The position numbers and the translations under genes were made by a program. Positions 61,199-64,000 of a stretch of DNA of 64,000 bases are shown piece after piece (positions within the stretch are counted from its first letter, which is position 1; every line of letters begins with the position of its first letter). Origin of the DNA: Rhizobium sp. P40RR-XXII (GTDB taxonomy: Bacteria > Pseudomonadota > Alphaproteobacteria > Rhizobiales > Rhizobiaceae); assembly GCF_012641405.1 (NCBI RefSeq), contig NZ_JABAII010000006.1:310001-374000 (forward strand), in the 5' to 3' direction. The notes under the pieces were generated by a model. The model saw only the letters and a program-made list of their open reading frames with translations. It did not search any database and was not told the DNA's origin.

Positions 61199-61338
61199 CA
61201 GTCTGCCCTTCATGCTGCGTTGCCGACAATCCGGCGACGGGCAGAAGATGGCAGAACAGGACGGTCCACAGCCAGTGAATCGTTGTGAATTCTTGTGTGA
61301 CGGCCAACGGTGCGTGCCCGCGGAAAGGCACTTCTCGG

Positions 61339-64000
61339 TCAGGAAAGTTCGGCCAGTACCGCCTTCGCTGTGATCAAATCTGCGGTATCCAGACCTTCGC
61401 TGAAACGCTCATAGACGTCGGCGAGGAGCTTGCGCGCACCAATCCTGTCGCCGCGCGCCAGCACTGACCGAGACAGACTAGAGGCTGCTCTCAGCTCCAG
61501 GGAAAGTGCATCTTGCTGTCGCGCCAGTTCCATCGAACGGAGATAGCACTGCTCGGCTTCGTTGCCATGTCCACATTGCGCAAGAATGTCACCCTTCAGA
61601 CGATAGAGTTCCGTGATGTACCAGAGTTCGTCCTTGTCTTCGCTTGCGGTAATGGCCGCCTCAACGAGCGCGCGTGCTTCGACGTGCTCGTTGAGCGCGG
61701 CAAGACCCTCGGCCATGAAGCACACAAATCTGACGTTGTAGAGGTTGAACAGCTTGACCTGGCGCAATTCCGCCAGCGCGTTGCGGAGAAGCGGAACGCC
61801 TCTTTCGGGGTATCCCCGTTCGATCAGCACGGCAGCTTTCCAGCACCGGCCGAACACCTCCCAGGGACCAAGCCCGTTCAGTGTGGCCAAATCGAATAGT
61901 TCCGTGATCGCGTAATCAGCTGCCGCGAGGTCTCCGACATGAACGAGGATTGGACACGACCACCGAGCCAGCGCTTCGCATAGGGAAATCGCGTGGCCGG
62001 AAGCCCTCGCCGCCTCGACAGCGGCATCGGCGGCGCGCACGGCCTGATCCGGGAAGCCCTGCATCCACAGGAGCTGAGCGGGCTGTATTCGCGCCGAAAC
62101 GGATTGACCAAACCTGAACCTGACGGACACACGAGTGGGAATGTCGGTGAAGACATCATGGGCCAGCATGAGATCGGCGTGGCGGCGGGCACCTCGGAAA
62201 TCTCCCATGCAGAAGAGGGTCATGCTCAGCATGCGGTCGCCGATGAACCTGTCGAGGCTGTTTTGAGCAAGCTTTACGAACCGATCCGCGTTATCGCGCG
62301 ACGCACGATAATCGCCCATACCCACCTGCGCCACCCACAAGCCCCACAGGGCTTCGGCTTGTGCGTCTACGTCTCCCAGCTCCTCGGCTATCTCCAGGGC
62401 CTTCGAGAACGCGGCAGGAGCCTGTGGCGCGAACCCGACCTTGAAGGCCTGAGCGAGGCCGAGCGCCCTATAGAGCTGCATAACCTGACGAGCGCGACCG
62501 TCCCGCTTCTCTCCTGGATCGAGGCCCAGAAGTGCGCGTTGCACACACGTCAGGCATTCATCGACCAGCGATAGTTGATACCAGAGGGGGACGGCCGAAA
62601 CAGTTACGGCAATGCCTACATCGGCGTCGCCGTCGTCCGAGTAGGCCCAGTCAAGGACGTAGCGGACATTGTTGATTTGAGAACCGTACTTGTGCAGCCA
62701 GTCCTCACTCGGCAGGGTTTCAACTTCTTCATGCGAATGCTCGAGAGTTTCGCACAGGTATCTCGCCAGGCGCCGGACGACAAGGCTGACCTCCCCTTCT
62801 TCCTGCAATTTGCTTGCAGCGAAGGCACGTGTCGTATCGAGCAATCGGTATCGCGCCACCTTGCCGTGCGTGTCGACAGCCAAGAGGGACTTCGCCACGA
62901 GTTGCGCGAGTTTCCCCGCTACATCGCGTTCGGCGAGCGGGTCGAAAGCAACGGCCACCGCTGCCTCGCGACCGAATTCGCCAGCGAGTACGGCAAGCGC
63001 TCGCAACACCGTCTGTTCCTCAGGTGAAAGCGCACCGTAGCTCCAGTCGATCATTGCAGCCAGCGTCTGGTGACGTGGAAGAGCAGTGCGCCGACCACCC
63101 GTCAGCAATCGTAGGCGATCATTCAAAAGCTCCGCTATCCCTCTTGTCCCGAATGCCTCAACCCTGCCCGCAGCGAGCTCGATTGCGAGGGCGATCCCGT
63201 CGAGCTGACGGCATATGTGGGTGACGATCGGAGCCTCGTCATCATCGAAGGCATACTCGCTTCCAGACGTTGCGCGCTCCACAAAAAGGCGAATGGCGGG
63301 AAATGCCAAAGCATCGGCCGCGGTGAGGCCGGAGCCAAGCGGCGGCATATCCAGCGGCGGAAGCCTGAACACGCTCTCCCCTTCCACCCGCAAGGCCTCT
63401 CGGCTGGTGGCGAGAATACTGATGCCCGGAGCCTGCCGGAGTAAGGTCTCCGCCAGCTGCGCGGCGTCGTCCAGCACCAGTTCGCAACTGTCGAATATTA
63501 GCAACATATGTTTGTCACGGAGGTGCGCGTTCAACAGGGAAACGGGATCACCCGTTATCTCCGGGAGCCGAAGCTGTGACGCCAGCACGGACGGAAGAGA
63601 CGAAGGATGCGGAAGCGGTGCTAGGTCCATAAAGCACACGCCGTGTTCGTACGATGAAGATAGTTCCTCTGCCACGCGGACGCCGACGGTTGTCTTTCCG
63701 ATGCCGCCCGGACCGACAATAGAGACCAGACGAAACCGTTGAACGCGTCCTTCAAGGATTTCGACCGCCTCCTCCCTTCCGATGGGCCGCGTAAGTTGCC
63801 GTGGAAGATTGTTTGGCGCGGCCTCCGCAGGCTCGTTCGCAACCTGCGAATGGGAAAGCGGCGCGATAAACCGATAGCCCCGCGAAGGGACGGCGGCAAT
63901 ATAGCGCGGGGCGGATTGATCCTCGCTCAGCGCCTTGCGAAGCACGGCGATCTGCGCTCTTAGGTTCGATTCCTCGACTATCGAGTTGGGCCAGGCGCAC
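61339..64000 (-). CDS. Winged-helix ATPase regulator (5' end beyond the window)
   Basis: A large transcriptional regulator, at least 887 residues in view; the start lies past the right edge. The first visible part is the end of an OmpR/CadC-like winged helix (WPNSIVEESNLR, then A-V-P-S-R-G-Y-R-F-I-A-P). A STAND/NB-ARC-type ATPase follows: Walker A G-P-G-G-I-G-K-T near 63700 and Walker B MLLIFDSCELV. The long C-terminal part is helical and repeat-like (TPR), where a signal or partner may bind. It lies upstream of and reads the same way as the dehydrogenase-tautomerase-hydrolase set, which it may control; the ligand is unknown. Confidence 0.88.
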   Translation of the reverse strand, partial: CAWPNSIVEESNLRAQIAVLRKALSEDQSAPRYIAAVPSRGYRFIAPLSHSQVANEPAEAAPNNLPRQLTRPIGREEAVEILEGRVQRFRLVSIVGPGGIGKTTVGVRVAEELSSSYEHGVCFMDLAPLPHPSSLPSVLASQLRLPEITGDPVSLLNAHLRDKHMLLIFDSCELVLDDAAQLAETLLRQAPGISILATSREALRVEGESVFRLPPLDMPPLGSGLTAADALAFPAIRLFVERATSGSEYAFDDDEAPIVTHICRQLDGIALAIELAAGRVEAFGTRGIAELLNDRLRLLTGGRRTALPRHQTLAAMIDWSYGALSPEEQTVLRALAVLAGEFGREAAVAVAFDPLAERDVAGKLAQLVAKSLLAVDTHGKVARYRLLDTTRAFAASKLQEEGEVSLVVRRLARYLCETLEHSHEEVETLPSEDWLHKYGSQINNVRYVLDWAYSDDGDADVGIAVTVSAVPLWYQLSLVDECLTCVQRALLGLDPGEKRDGRARQVMQLYRALGLAQAFKVGFAPQAPAAFSKALEIAEELGDVDAQAEALWGLWVAQVGMGDYRASRDNADRFVKLAQNSLDRFIGDRMLSMTLFCMGDFRGARRHADLMLAHDVFTDIPTRVSVRFRFGQSVSARIQPAQLLWMQGFPDQAVRAADAAVEAARASGHAISLCEALARWSCPILVHVGDLAAADYAITELFDLATLNGLGPWEVFGRCWKAAVLIERGYPERGVPLLRNALAELRQVKLFNLYNVRFVCFMAEGLAALNEHVEARALVEAAITASEDKDELWYITELYRLKGDILAQCGHGNEAEQCYLRSMELARQQDALSLELRAASSLSRSVLARGDRIGARKLLADVYERFSEGLDTADLITAKAVLAELS

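Overview
The window looks like chromosome or megaplasmid DNA of a GC-rich alphaproteobacterium of the Rhizobiales (Rhizobium/Agrobacterium type). The evidence is the gene content: IalB-family secreted proteins, a YadA-type adhesin with KYFHANS modules, a rhizobial-type long GlgE, a TreS-maltokinase fusion, and promoters matching the alphaproteobacterial general-stress sigma factor EcfG (GGAAC-N16-CGTT). There are 49 protein genes I can support. I see no rRNA, tRNA, CRISPR array or insertion sequence.

Layout: (1) 77-8297, a cell-surface block: a minus-strand operon of a small unknown protein, a 1651-residue trimeric autotransporter adhesin, two IalB proteins, a membrane-anchored unknown and a DUF4189 protein, with a 21-bp-period direct repeat in the promoter region and an AraC regulator upstream (8602-9486). 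(2) 9789-15629, a mixed block: a LysR regulator divergent from an NAD(P)H-quinone oxidoreductase, a degraded coding stretch, a short cation-efflux protein, and an acyltransferase-SGNH protein. (3) 15843-17858: DUF4142, cupredoxin, ECF sigma factor, then an acylphosphatase-like protein without its catalytic residues.

(4) 18007-26189, the most interesting part: eight tightly packed plus-strand genes. A free-standing Rieske protein precedes a Rieske-type oxygenase that has lost its own iron-sulfur site, then a glutathione-S-transferase-like protein, an 8-oxoguanine-deaminase-type amidohydrolase and a complete BMP-type purine/nucleoside ABC importer. The oxygenase plus GST arrangement recalls the NdmC/NdmE part of the NdmCDE caffeine N7-demethylase. 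I predict import and oxidative N-demethylation (or hydroxylation) of a modified purine, followed by deamination.

(5) 26676-31796: an acyltransferase, two family 2 glycosyltransferases and an MsbA-like exporter, a small surface-glycan cluster. (6) 31940-39200: LacI repressor, glycoside hydrolase family 2 enzyme and a sugar importer without its ATPase; a perfect 9-bp hairpin separates the binding protein from the permeases. (7) 39422-55276: a full trehalose/alpha-glucan circuit (glgX, treY, treZ, glgB, treS-maltokinase, glgE) with a lone receiver protein. treY and treZ diverge from two perfect back-to-back EcfG promoters, and glgX, glgE and the neighbouring SLC13 transporter have near matches, so the block reads as a general-stress regulon. 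(8) 55638-64000: the SLC13 transporter, then a minus-strand set (zinc-type alcohol dehydrogenase family protein, tautomerase, alpha/beta hydrolase, metallo-beta-lactamase-fold protein) beside a large winged-helix ATPase regulator that runs off the right edge.

All family assignments are from reading the translated sequences; no database search was run.
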